The notes under the pieces are model-generated. The model worked only from the letters and a program-made list of their open reading frames with translations, was not told where the DNA came from and did no database searches. The position numbers and the translations under genes were made by a program. From Cohaesibacter intestini (GTDB lineage: Bacteria; Pseudomonadota; Alphaproteobacteria; Rhizobiales; Cohaesibacteraceae), in assembly GCF_003324485.1 (NCBI RefSeq), contig NZ_QODK01000009.1, forward strand, positions 1-49,027: a DNA stretch of 49,027 nucleotides, written 5' to 3'. Shown piece by piece: positions 24,759 to 32,862 of this stretch (positions are counted from its first letter, which is position 1; each line of letters begins with the position of its first letter).

Positions 24759-25501
24759 GTCAGACCATCCATGCAAGGCATCTGCTGGGCCGCATTGGAC
24801 AGCATCCACGACTGGCAGCCGGGCTGCCTGCCATGGATTGGCACTCTCTCCAAATTAGTCGTTGAGAATTGCGATGCCATAACGCCGAGATCCCATCTCT
24901 GATCGCAGGATTGCGATCAGGGCCAGCGCCACGTCATGCACCGGCCTACATCAAGGACCTATGGCGATTTTGGATCAAACCCAAACGGACTCGTGATTTT
25001 TTTAGCGTTCGTAGAGATAAAATGGAAAAAATCGCAGATTTCAGCCAACTTGCGCGACACTTTTCCTGATAATTATCATAGAAGTTTCAGTCTTCGTGCC
25101 TTCTTTGGTTCATCTAAAGCACTGCAAATAGACAATCAATCCTGTCAATACTGTCCTGTTGGTCAGCATCGAGCCAAAAATTCCGATTTTAACTAGACAT
25201 GATCTGTCAAAAATAGCTTAACCTTGGGAAATAGGGCAAATGGCAGGACAACCCAAACGGATTTGCAAATTTCTTTCGATTTATTTTCCATCAACCAAGA
25301 CGGGCGTTCGCATTACCACCTATCGAGCGCCATTACCTGTCCAGCCCCTTCGTTAAACTACGCGCATTCCCTTATAAATTTAACCGAAGCAAAATTTCCG
25401 TTCCAGCGGGATCGCCCTATTTGCTTTTTCGGGCCGCGGTCACTTGCTCTTTTTTGCCGTGATGCCCGCCCCTCTAACTGGAAACACCTAAGGTTAACTT
25501 T

Positions 25502-25582
25502 ATGAAAAACTCTCGTCTTAAACAGGTAAATTCAGTGTTGTGTGTGTCCTGCATGCACTTAAGCGATCGGAAGTGCATTTGA
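25502..25582 (+). CDS. Possible 26-codon leader peptide before the recombinases
   Basis: ATG at 25502 preceded by AAGG at 8 nt opens a 26-codon frame (MKNSRLKQVNSVLCVSC...) that ends within an inverted repeat, 35 bp before the recombinase start. Size, ribosome site and position would suit a leader or upstream regulatory frame. There is no homology evidence. Confidence 0.25.
   Translation: MKNSRLKQVNSVLCVSCMHLSDRKCI
25553..25578. repeat. 8-10-8 inverted repeat upstream of the recombinase operon
   Basis: ATGCACTT (25553-25560) and AAGTGCAT (25571-25578) are exact complements separated by 10 bp, about 40 bp before the first recombinase start. An operator or recombinase binding site is plausible. 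Confidence 0.5.
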
Positions 25583-25616
25583 ACTACCACACTCAAACCA
25601 TGGAAAGTAAAGATAA

Positions 25617-27449
25617 ATGAATAACTTATTAGATCTGCCCCTGCCAATATCGGTATCTGAAGAGGATCAACCCAAACCCAGAACACTTGAGGATCTGCTT
25701 GCACATTTGCAAGAACGAACAGACCTCAGTGACGAGAACAAGGCGCGTTATGCATCTGCGATCAAGCGGGCCGGCTTCATTCGGAACAAGCCCTTGTCAT
25801 CTATCCAGGCTTCTTTGGATCTTGTCGAGATCACCTTCCCCCTCGATGGCTTTGATCCAAGCAGGTGGGCCACCCCAGAAGCCTACCGTCAGTTTCGCCG
25901 TCGCCTTCAGGCCGCCCTCAAGGATTTCTTGGGCGTCTATAAAGCCCTTGAAGAGGCACGTGCCCAGCAAGATGGTTGGTATCATTTGCTTGATGCGCTT
26001 GATTGCCACGCACCGGATATCCCGGAACTGGATGCTTATCGCAAAACGAATTTTGTTGCGGTTCGAAGCCTTGCTGATTTCATGCGAACTGAAAATGTCC
26101 AACCACAGGCCATCACCGGCGACATCGCCAATCGTTTGTATCTTAAATGCCCGACGCGCATGCGGGATTCCTATCGCCGAGCCATGGCGTTTCTTGACAA
26201 GCTCCGCGAATATGATTTTGCTCGCCCCCATCTGCCTCTGGGCAGCATCGACTTTTCAGCCAGCCGTTTGCGTCAGCAGCAAGAGCCTATCCCGCCACAT
26301 TGGCAGGAAGATTTTGAAGCGATTTATGCGGTGTTGGCTGATGAGGATTTCGATCCTATAGATAAGGAGTTTGCCGGTCGCAGCCCCGAAACGCAAACCC
26401 TCTTCAACTCGACGATGAACTCCATCACGCGCACGTACCTCAATGTGCATCCCGAAACTGACACCAGTCAACCTTGGGATCTTATTTTCACCCGCGGCGA
26501 TGTGATTACTGAAATGTGCAATCTGATGGTTGCCCGCTGTCAGTTGCCAGCAGGCGATAATCGCAAGATCCAACCACGGACCGCGAGAAAATACCTCAAT
26601 AAGTACAAACGCGTCCTCCATGAACTGGACGCGGACCCGAATGCCCTTAAAGAATTTACTAAGGCACTTAAAAACAATCCTATCCTGATTGAGGGCAAAG
26701 ATGCCGAAGAAGAAATGGCCGAAGCCAATAAGCGGTTTTGTGAAAATTTGTTTGAATCCACCCCCCTCACAAAGCGATTTTTCAACTCACCATTTGCCTT
26801 TCAGGATGCTGCCATGGAAATGGAAACGGTAGCCAGTGCACAAGGGCGTCCATTGACGAAGAATGAACTGGTGACATACCGCTGGCTCGGTACTTGCGCG
26901 GCCTTTTGCGCCATCGAAATCGGCGGAGCACCAATCCGCTGCGAAAATGCCATGGGCCTAACACTTCATGGCACTGATGCGCATATCATGATGCCCAAGA
27001 GCAAGAAGGATCCCATAAAGCTTAGGATCCCGCCGGGCAAAGTCAAAAACAAAAAGGGCATCAAGGTTGAGATACACCCGGGCAAACAGGACTATCTGGG
27101 AGTCTTGAACTGGTATCTTGAGACCATCAGGCCCTTGTATCAGCACGCGGCAAACAACCCGTATTTCTTTCCAGCACCGGAAAGTGCCACAAAGCCAATG
27201 GATGAGAGCTATTTTAGCGAACGTTATTCTCTCTACACACGCACGGTCCTCAACCTGCCCATGACTCCTCAACAAATGCGCCATGGGCAGGCGTCACTCT
27301 TACTTCGGGCACATCCCGAAAAGATCGTGGTCATTGCAAAGCGCCTCGGCGATACGGTCAATACGGTTTTGACCTATTACGCATGGATCGAGGAAGTGGA
27401 ACAGATGCAAGCCGGCCAAGAACTGATTGCGGAGATGATCGATGAATAA
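25617..27449 (+). CDS. Large divergent tyrosine recombinase, first of a pair
   Basis: A 610-residue protein, longer than ordinary integrases (350-450). The C-terminal third has a tyrosine-recombinase layout: Arg441 in GGAPIRCENAMGLTL, a basic beta-hairpin (PPGKVKNKKGIKVEIHPG) that could carry the catalytic lysine, Arg555-His556 in TPQQMRHGQAS, and Tyr587/Tyr588 in GDTVNTVLTYYAWI. The usual GH before the tyrosine box is replaced by GD. The N-terminal 400 residues are mostly helical and I recognise no domain; HAQ-type core-binding is likely around 130-220. GGAAAG precedes the ATG. The stop overlaps the next recombinase by 8 bp. The size, divergence and tandem layout recall multi-recombinase elements (Tn554-type or recombinase-in-trio), but it belongs to no member I can name. 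Confidence 0.8.
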   Translation: MNNLLDLPLPISVSEEDQPKPRTLEDLLAHLQERTDLSDENKARYASAIKRAGFIRNKPLSSIQASLDLVEITFPLDGFDPSRWATPEAYRQFRRRLQAALKDFLGVYKALEEARAQQDGWYHLLDALDCHAPDIPELDAYRKTNFVAVRSLADFMRTENVQPQAITGDIANRLYLKCPTRMRDSYRRAMAFLDKLREYDFARPHLPLGSIDFSASRLRQQQEPIPPHWQEDFEAIYAVLADEDFDPIDKEFAGRSPETQTLFNSTMNSITRTYLNVHPETDTSQPWDLIFTRGDVITEMCNLMVARCQLPAGDNRKIQPRTARKYLNKYKRVLHELDADPNALKEFTKALKNNPILIEGKDAEEEMAEANKRFCENLFESTPLTKRFFNSPFAFQDAAMEMETVASAQGRPLTKNELVTYRWLGTCAAFCAIEIGGAPIRCENAMGLTLHGTDAHIMMPKSKKDPIKLRIPPGKVKNKKGIKVEIHPGKQDYLGVLNWYLETIRPLYQHAANNPYFFPAPESATKPMDESYFSERYSLYTRTVLNLPMTPQQMRHGQASLLLRAHPEKIVVIAKRLGDTVNTVLTYYAWIEEVEQMQAGQELIAEMIDE

Positions 27450-28929
27450 TGGAAACAAAAAAGTCAAATTGAACACAGAAGCAGCGAACACCCCATCCAA
27501 TGACGAGTTGCTCGCTCCTTATGAGACGATGCCAACATTCGGTCAGTTGGACGATGGACACAAAAAGCGATTTGCCAAGTTTTTGCGCTTCACTCATCTC
27601 CACGGAATAAGCGTCATCACCAAACAGACCTTTTTAGATTATTCGGCAAAGCACGAGCCGCCAAATACGCTGTTTGCCTTGAGAACGACGTTCAACATCC
27701 TGTTTTCCGGTCATCCGGTCATTGGTCCGGCCCTGCAGGCAGCGATCACCGAAAAGACGATTGCATATGACAAGGCCCACAGGAAACCGCGAAAAAAGGC
27801 GAAGAGAAAGCCAGCAAAGTTTCGAAGCCCTGTGACGGAATGGCCCGTCCCATGGCTGCAAACCTGGGCCCAGTTGCAAAATGGTCATCGCCCTTCTGGC
27901 GGCAGAGCATTTTCAGAGAGTTTGCTGGAAAATATGCAAGATGTCATCAGCGAGTATGTCTGGACCCTCAAAACCGCAGGCGTTCCGGTCGTCATCGATG
28001 CCGCGGGTGTACGCATTCTTGAACAGACGAAAAAAGATCGAGCTCCGTCTGCAGAAGAAGCCGCTTATAAGAATCAGGGGTACCGTGCCCGTACCTTACA
28101 AACCGCAACAATGCGATTACGCCAGTTTGGAAAAGAGCTTGGCATCAACCCTCAGATTCTGGCCGACTTTAATAAGCATATCAACAAACACGAAGGCGAT
28201 GCGGCCGCAGAAAGCCCCCAGAAATTCGGCCGATATGAACGCTTACCCTCTTATAAGGAGATTTATCGGCTTGCTTGCCAGCTCCTCAAGGACAGCTCAA
28301 TTGCCACACATCGAAAGACAAAGAACAAGTTGCGCAATCAGGCTGCAATCATCGCGCTTTGGCTCTTTATACCACTGCGCATAACAGATGGCTTGTTGCG
28401 GTGGGGTGACGACATCACCTATGACACCGAAACAGGCCAATATAAAATCAGTGTGGCCACCAACAAAACTGGTCAGCCGGTCAGATCACCGCTAAACCCA
28501 AAACTCAACAAATTCTTTGATATTCTGGTGTTTGACGAGGTCAACCCCGAAGTCGGAGCCGGATGGCTCAATCAAGAAAGACAGAGACTGATTGCTGCAA
28601 AAGCCCCTGTGTTTCACGATCATTTGGGTAAAATGTATGTCAAAAAGCGACCGTCCAAGGTTTGGCGTGAACACTTCGGAACTGGCGATCACATCGCACG
28701 AACGATGGCTCATACCGAGCTTGGCAAACGCGGTGCAAAAGGCGTTGCCATCGCAATGGCGCTCTGTGCCCAACGCGATGTCAAAACCAGACTGGCCTAT
28801 CAGGCTGACGCCTTGAGTGATGCCCTAATGTTAGAATCCCAATCATTGATGGATCAATTGGTGGCAAATACCTTGTCGTCGCCAGACGAGGATGCGGTGG
28901 AAGGAGATAAAGGCGAAAACACCAGGTAA
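27442..28929 (+). CDS. Divergent tyrosine recombinase, second of a pair
   Basis: A 495-residue protein whose ATG lies inside the end of the preceding recombinase, with GGAG 7 nt upstream, so translation is coupled. Catalytic candidates are Arg313 in FIPLRITDGLLRWGDD, a basic strand NKTGQPVRSPL, His417 and Arg420 in GDHIARTMAHTELG (an HxxR box), and Tyr453 in DVKTRLAYQAD. The position before the tyrosine box where GH is usual reads CAQRD. A Lys/Arg-rich stretch lies at about 112-130 (HRKPRKKAKRKPAKF), perhaps for DNA binding. The C-terminal 40 residues are acidic. The two recombinases share layout but little sequence, so they are probably partners with different half-site preferences. A very strong terminator follows. 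Confidence 0.8.
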   Translation: MNNGNKKVKLNTEAANTPSNDELLAPYETMPTFGQLDDGHKKRFAKFLRFTHLHGISVITKQTFLDYSAKHEPPNTLFALRTTFNILFSGHPVIGPALQAAITEKTIAYDKAHRKPRKKAKRKPAKFRSPVTEWPVPWLQTWAQLQNGHRPSGGRAFSESLLENMQDVISEYVWTLKTAGVPVVIDAAGVRILEQTKKDRAPSAEEAAYKNQGYRARTLQTATMRLRQFGKELGINPQILADFNKHINKHEGDAAAESPQKFGRYERLPSYKEIYRLACQLLKDSSIATHRKTKNKLRNQAAIIALWLFIPLRITDGLLRWGDDITYDTETGQYKISVATNKTGQPVRSPLNPKLNKFFDILVFDEVNPEVGAGWLNQERQRLIAAKAPVFHDHLGKMYVKKRPSKVWREHFGTGDHIARTMAHTELGKRGAKGVAIAMALCAQRDVKTRLAYQADALSDALMLESQSLMDQLVANTLSSPDEDAVEGDKGENTR

Positions 28930-29265
28930 CTTACGTTTCCATCGCAATCCAATCAAACAAAGCCCCCCTTGCAACGTCCTTTGCAAGGGGGGCTTTTTAC
29001 GGTCGAAAACCGGATGACACATCCAGGCAAAAACGGCATTGCCAAACATTGCTTTCCATAACTCGTCCTCCTCACGCCACCGCGCGGGGTCAAGAGACGT
29101 TCACTCTCTCGACACTCTCTCCCAAAAAACACTGAGCAACCCCAAAGCAGGCAACCTGGTTTCACGCAGCAGTCCTTGTGACGCCGCGCTCAATCAGGTT
29201 CCCCTCCAAGGAGAAAAGAACAAGAAGAAGCAGGTGTCAGATTCTCAACCAAACCGGAGACATCC
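28930..29265. other. Gap with a strong terminator and the leader of the next gene
   Basis: Apart from the terminator at 28959-28998 the gap holds a GA/CT-rich tract (CTCTC repeats near 29104-29128) and the GGAG ribosome site of the next gene. No coding frame can be supported. Confidence 0.55.
28959..28998 (+). terminator. Very strong intrinsic terminator after the recombinase pair
   Basis: A perfect 16-bp stem (28959-28974 with 28981-28996, core GCCCCCCTTGCAA) with a 6-nt loop and a U tract. It lies 30 bp after the second recombinase stop and separates the recombinases from the two small downstream genes. Confidence 0.93.
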
Positions 29266-29826
29266 ATGACCACTGCAATCAATCCCTTCGATTCCCAAAC
29301 AAACCACTGGCCAGCAACCATCAACTGGGCGAACATCGTTGCCTTTGATCTTCCGTCCCGTCGCTATGACATCGGACAACAGACACCCCATGGCCATCCA
29401 TGGCTTGTCGTCGATGTAAATGACATTGTTGGTGCGCGATACATGACATTGGCTCCGGGCAATGCCATTGGCAAATTGCCACATCGCTCACAAGAAATCC
29501 TTGTTGCCCGCTCCGAAGCTCTGAAATCTGCGGGCTTACAGCAACCCATGATTTTCAACTGTCGTGGTCTTGTTCTTGTCTCGGTATCGAACAAAGGCCT
29601 CGTTTTGAATTCAACCGGCACACCGATAATCGGGCGGCTTGTCGGCGAAGAACGTCATTACCTCAATAATGTAAGAGCTCGCCTTCAGGCCTTCTCCGAC
29701 ATGAAGACTATACGTCGTTCTGATCGCAAACGAAAACTTCAATCCGCAACCCATAGCGTTGCTTCGAACCGTTCAGGCCCGGCCATTCTGGCGCCTATGG
29801 CTATCAAACAGAACCTTGGCCGATAA
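29266..29826 (+). CDS. Unknown 186-residue protein of the accessory island
   Basis: ATG with GGAG 9 nt upstream. The first half is compact and beta-rich (HPWLVVDVNDIVGARYMTLAPGNAIG, then FNCRGLVLVSVSNKGLVLNS). The pattern P-x-LVVDV...YMTLAPG faintly recalls PemK/MazF-like barrels (LVIDV...TLAYGTS), but the catalytic residues cannot be placed, so no function is claimed. The last 50 residues are basic and probably disordered (IRRSDRKRKLQSA). No membrane span or signal. It follows the recombinase operon after a terminator and precedes another small gene across a hairpin. It could be cargo or a maintenance protein of the element. Confidence 0.6.
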   Translation: MTTAINPFDSQTNHWPATINWANIVAFDLPSRRYDIGQQTPHGHPWLVVDVNDIVGARYMTLAPGNAIGKLPHRSQEILVARSEALKSAGLQQPMIFNCRGLVLVSVSNKGLVLNSTGTPIIGRLVGEERHYLNNVRARLQAFSDMKTIRRSDRKRKLQSATHSVASNRSGPAILAPMAIKQNLGR

Positions 29827-29849
29827 ACCAAACCGCAATGTAAAACCTA

Positions 29850-29876
29850 TCCGGTCCTTACAGGTTAAGGACCGGA
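29850..29876 (+). terminator. Perfect 11-bp hairpin between the two small genes
   Basis: TCCGGTCCTTA (29850-29860) and TAAGGACCGGA (29866-29876) pair around CAGGT, 23 bp after the stop of the 186-residue gene. No U run follows, so it may be a transcript-stabilising or regulatory hairpin rather than a full terminator. Confidence 0.5.
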
Positions 29877-29929
29877 CCTGCTTGAAGGCACCCAATCCCC
29901 AGTCACTATAGATTTAGGAATAAACCATC

Positions 29930-30349
29930 ATGAACAATCAAACAGAACATTGCCCTGAATTGGAAACATCATCCGAGCTGCATGACCTGCTTCGGCTCAA
30001 GGAAATCGCCATCGACGCGGTCGAGTGGGCAAGACTGGCGATCCGTCAAATCGAGACCGATGGCAACATAGACCCCGAACAGATCGCAGATAGCAAAAAG
30101 CTGCTGAAAAACGCCATCTCGAACTGGCGTGTACTAGATGATGAATTCAGAGATGCCATCGATAAAGTCGCCGAACACATCCCCCGTTATGACTTCGATC
30201 ACAAAGGCAAACGGTCGCTAAACCATACATTCCAAACTTTGCTCAATGCCTATAACAAATCCCTTTATGTGGCAGATGCGCTGGCTGCTGAGCGTGCCAT
30301 CAGACAAATCCGCATCAAGGATGAACCTCCATCACCTCGTGTTTGGTGA
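29930..30349 (+). CDS. Unknown 139-residue helical protein of the accessory island
   Basis: AGGAA precedes the ATG. The sequence is almost entirely helical and charged (LHDLLRLKEIAIDAVEWARLAIRQIETD, then DSKKLLKNAISNWRVLDDEFRDAIDKVAEHI) with no Cys-rich, catalytic or membrane signature. It lies 103 bp after the 186-residue gene on the same strand. A helical partner next to a small beta-rich protein is the layout of some toxin-antitoxin or regulator pairs, but order and size do not settle it. I do not recognise a family. A hairpin follows the stop. Confidence 0.6.
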   Translation: MNNQTEHCPELETSSELHDLLRLKEIAIDAVEWARLAIRQIETDGNIDPEQIADSKKLLKNAISNWRVLDDEFRDAIDKVAEHIPRYDFDHKGKRSLNHTFQTLLNAYNKSLYVADALAAERAIRQIRIKDEPPSPRVW

Positions 30350-30369
30350 ATCATCAAGTTTGATTACGG

Positions 30370-30403
30370 ACAAGCCTTGCCGCTTTCTTGGCGGCAGGCT
30401 TGT
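30370..30403 (+). terminator. Imperfect hairpin ending the accessory island
   Basis: ACAAGCC/GGCTTGT with an inner TGCCGC/GCGGCA pairing and one bulged T, followed by ACGGCCTTTTC. It lies 20 bp after the stop of the 139-residue gene and before the convergent coiled-coil operon. Confidence 0.5.
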
Positions 30404-30502
30404 ACGGCCTTTTCAGATTTTTGCCATTTCACATAACAATATCTGGCTTTCACTAATCAATCGGACAGGCAATCGCGACCCTTCTTGAAAGGCCGAAGAA
30501 GA

Positions 30503-31912
30503 TCAGAAGCCGCCGCCCGTTTTAAAACCACCACCACGTGAGCCGCCGAAGGTGCCGCCCCAATGGCCGCCCATGGTCCCTCCGAGCGTGTCATGGACCC
30601 CACCGCGGCGAGTCCGCCGCCCTGCGCCCGGCCCCTGACGATAGCCGCTGCGAAGAGCATCGCGCAGTTCCCGAGACGACAGTGCTCCCTTGAGAATGCC
30701 GCCAATGACATCTCCGATCAGCTGATCATTGGCGAAGCCGCCGCCCCGGCGGTTATAGCCTTCGCGCCTGAAGTCATTGGCAGAGCGTTCAAGTTCCGCA
30801 CGCTTGCGGGCAATGTCCATAGCGGTCTGCCGGGCCTTGTCCACTTCCTGCTTTTTCTTGACGATTGCCTTTTCGATTGACTGCAGGCGCATCACGATCT
30901 GGTCATCTTCGCTCGTTGGGGTATCAAGCGCATCATGCAACAAGGTGCGCAGTTCCTGTCTTTGCAAAGATTGGGCGAGATCGGACAGAGCCTTGGAAAG
31001 CGCGGAGTCTGGATGGTCCGCCAACAGATCCGCCCGGTCCTCAGAGCGTGTCTTGAGTTCATCTTCCAGCGCAAGGATCTGGTCCTCAGTGGCTTTAAGC
31101 GCCTGCTCTGCCTCGGTGAGCGCGGTTTCCTTGCTCGCAATGCCATCAGCTTCCAGAGTGGCCCGTTCCAATGCCGCCAGTTTGGCCTCTTCCTCTTCCA
31201 ATTCGATTTTAAGACGATCGGCATGTTCGCGCAGGCGTTTGGGAATTTCGGTCAGGGTGAAATAATTCTGTCTTGCCGGCTCGTACTTGACCACACGGGC
31301 GACATAGTCATCCCCCATGCGGACGAGCCCACCGGCAGCATATTTCGAGGTGCCATAGCCCCGCTGCCACAAATAGACAAACAGTTTGTCTGCAAGATAG
31401 GGCTTGGATTTCTCTTCGCAATCCTGCTCCGATTGCAGCGCTTTTTCTTCCGCAGCCAGCATCCGTGCTTCTGCCCCTGCGGCTTTCGCATCCTGCGCTT
31501 GCCAGACCACATCCTCAGCCATGCGGCTCTCGGTTTGTGACTCAAGATCACGGATGCTGCTGACCACATCGGCAACATGGGCCTCACGCTCGGCCCGCTC
31601 GGCCCGCGCCGATTGCAAGTCTGCGCCAAGCTGATCAAGCTGTTCAGCGAGTGCGGCGAGTTGTGCTTTTTGAGCCTCGACTGCTGCCATCGCCTTGCGC
31701 TCGGCCATATCGAGCCCGCCGACAGCCTGCTCTTGTTGCAGGCTATCAAGGCGGACCTTGGCCAGCGATCTGAACAGAGTGGATTGCTCTGTTTGCAGGC
31801 TGGCAAGCTCGTCTGATGCCGCTTCAACGATGCGGGTCATCTTGTCTTCGTCATCCCGCAGACCATACCCGGCCTGTTCGATGGAATTTAGGGTATCTAC
31901 AACGCTCAGCAT
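30503..31912 (-). CDS. Coiled-coil protein with Gly-rich C-terminus, third gene of a three-gene operon
   Basis: A 469-residue protein without a signal peptide or membrane span. Residues 20-165 and 235-400 are long charged coiled coils (ELASLQTEQSTLFRSLAKVRLDSLQQ..., EDQILALEDELKTRSEDRADLL). Between them is a conserved-looking globular patch, YLADKLFVYLWQRGYGTSKYAAGGLVRMGDDYVARVVKYEPARQNYFTL (about 170-220). The last 60 residues are Gly/Arg-rich and end GGTFGGSRGGGFKTGGGF, a low-complexity tail of the kind seen in assembling or RNA/surface-interacting proteins. It starts 7 bp after the DUF6384-type gene, so the operon is tight. I know this arrangement only as an uncharacterised conserved cluster, and its function is unknown. 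Confidence 0.75.
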   Translation of the reverse strand: MLSVVDTLNSIEQAGYGLRDDEDKMTRIVEAASDELASLQTEQSTLFRSLAKVRLDSLQQEQAVGGLDMAERKAMAAVEAQKAQLAALAEQLDQLGADLQSARAERAEREAHVADVVSSIRDLESQTESRMAEDVVWQAQDAKAAGAEARMLAAEEKALQSEQDCEEKSKPYLADKLFVYLWQRGYGTSKYAAGGLVRMGDDYVARVVKYEPARQNYFTLTEIPKRLREHADRLKIELEEEEAKLAALERATLEADGIASKETALTEAEQALKATEDQILALEDELKTRSEDRADLLADHPDSALSKALSDLAQSLQRQELRTLLHDALDTPTSEDDQIVMRLQSIEKAIVKKKQEVDKARQTAMDIARKRAELERSANDFRREGYNRRGGGFANDQLIGDVIGGILKGALSSRELRDALRSGYRQGPGAGRRTRRGGVHDTLGGTMGGHWGGTFGGSRGGGFKTGGGF

Positions 31913-31919
31913 GACGATT

Positions 31920-32849
31920 CTACCAGTTTGTTATCGCACCGCCAGAGACGTGCATGGCATAGTTGGGCTCAAGCGCCCCCCTTGGCTTCGTGGCCAGAAT
32001 ATTCTTCTGAACGATGCCATCATCCACCTTGTCATCACGCACGGCATTGTAGGTGGCTTGTGGGACACGAACGCCCCACTTTTTGACGATCTCTGACTTG
32101 TTTGTCTCCTCATTGAGAATGGGGAAAGACAACAAAGCGCCATCCGAAGCGACGGCTTCGACAATCAGATAATAGTTGCGCGCCCCGCTATTGACGTCAG
32201 GAATGCGATAGACGCCACTGCGTTCATTGGCTCCGGTCACGATCCGCAGATCATAGCTTTGAACGAGCATTGACCGCACACTGTCCAGTGTCGCAAGCGC
32301 TCCCTTTGCGGCGACCGCATCGGAGCGTGCAAGGGCAGCTTGGGCGTCCAGCTGCAACTGCTCAACGCGCTTGCGGGCGGCTTCTGTCTGGGCCTCGGCC
32401 ATTGCGACCTTGACCGCATTTGCGATCTCGGCTGGCAGGGTTTGGTTCAGTTCAATCCGGGCTGCTTCGGCCTGACGCTCGGCTGAAGCCTTCTGCCAGA
32501 CGGAAAACCCGACCCACAAAAGGACAACCACAACAAGCCCGGCAAGACTTGCTGCGATCAAGCCTCGGCGGATCCAAAGACCAGCCAATGTGCGCGAAAG
32601 CCCAGCCGGTGTCGGCTCATAGGTAAAGCGGCTCTCCTTAAGGGCCTTGATGCCTTCTTCGAGAATGCGATCCGACACCTCCAGACCCTGACTTTCATAA
32701 AGATCGCGCAAGCGATCCTTCAGGACGCTGTCCCGACCATCCTGAGCCAGCTCCCTAAGGGCAACATCTTCATGGTGTCGCAATGTGTCAACGACATCCA
32801 TGGCCAGCATCACCTCGTCGAGGGCTGGCGCAGAATTGGATTTGTTCAT
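31920..32849 (-). CDS. DUF6384-type single-span membrane protein
   Basis: A 309-residue protein. The N-terminal 90 residues (ALDEVMLAMDVVDTLRHHEDVALRELAQDGRDSVLKDRLRDLYESQGLEVSDRILEEGIKAL) match what I recall of DUF6384. One membrane span follows (about 95-117, LIAASLAGLVVVVLLWVGFSVW), then an Ala/Glu-rich coiled coil (about 120-190) and a C-terminal domain, probably periplasmic, with YDLRIVTGANERSGVYRIPD and RNYYLIVEAV. It lies 13 bp after the first gene and 7 bp before the third, so all three act together. The N-terminal domain would be cytoplasmic. The family link is from memory and should be tested by a profile search. Confidence 0.75.
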   Translation of the reverse strand: MNKSNSAPALDEVMLAMDVVDTLRHHEDVALRELAQDGRDSVLKDRLRDLYESQGLEVSDRILEEGIKALKESRFTYEPTPAGLSRTLAGLWIRRGLIAASLAGLVVVVLLWVGFSVWQKASAERQAEAARIELNQTLPAEIANAVKVAMAEAQTEAARKRVEQLQLDAQAALARSDAVAAKGALATLDSVRSMLVQSYDLRIVTGANERSGVYRIPDVNSGARNYYLIVEAVASDGALLSFPILNEETNKSEIVKKWGVRVPQATYNAVRDDKVDDGIVQKNILATKPRGALEPNYAMHVSGGAITNW

Positions 32850-32862
32850 CTCAGTCGTCCGC

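Larger units (their letters stand above)
24759..25616. other. Long non-coding region upstream of the recombinase operon
   Basis: About 860 bp without a convincing gene apart from a 26-codon frame at 25502. It holds a perfect 9-4-9 inverted repeat (CTGATCGCA/TGCGATCAG, 24899-24920). A 9-mer, AAATAGGGC, occurs near 25230 and in inverted orientation near 25416. ACCCAAACGGA is repeated near 24980 and 25250, and an 8-10-8 inverted repeat lies at 25553-25578. The density of small repeats upstream of two recombinases suggests recombinase binding sites or an attachment region. Confidence 0.55.
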
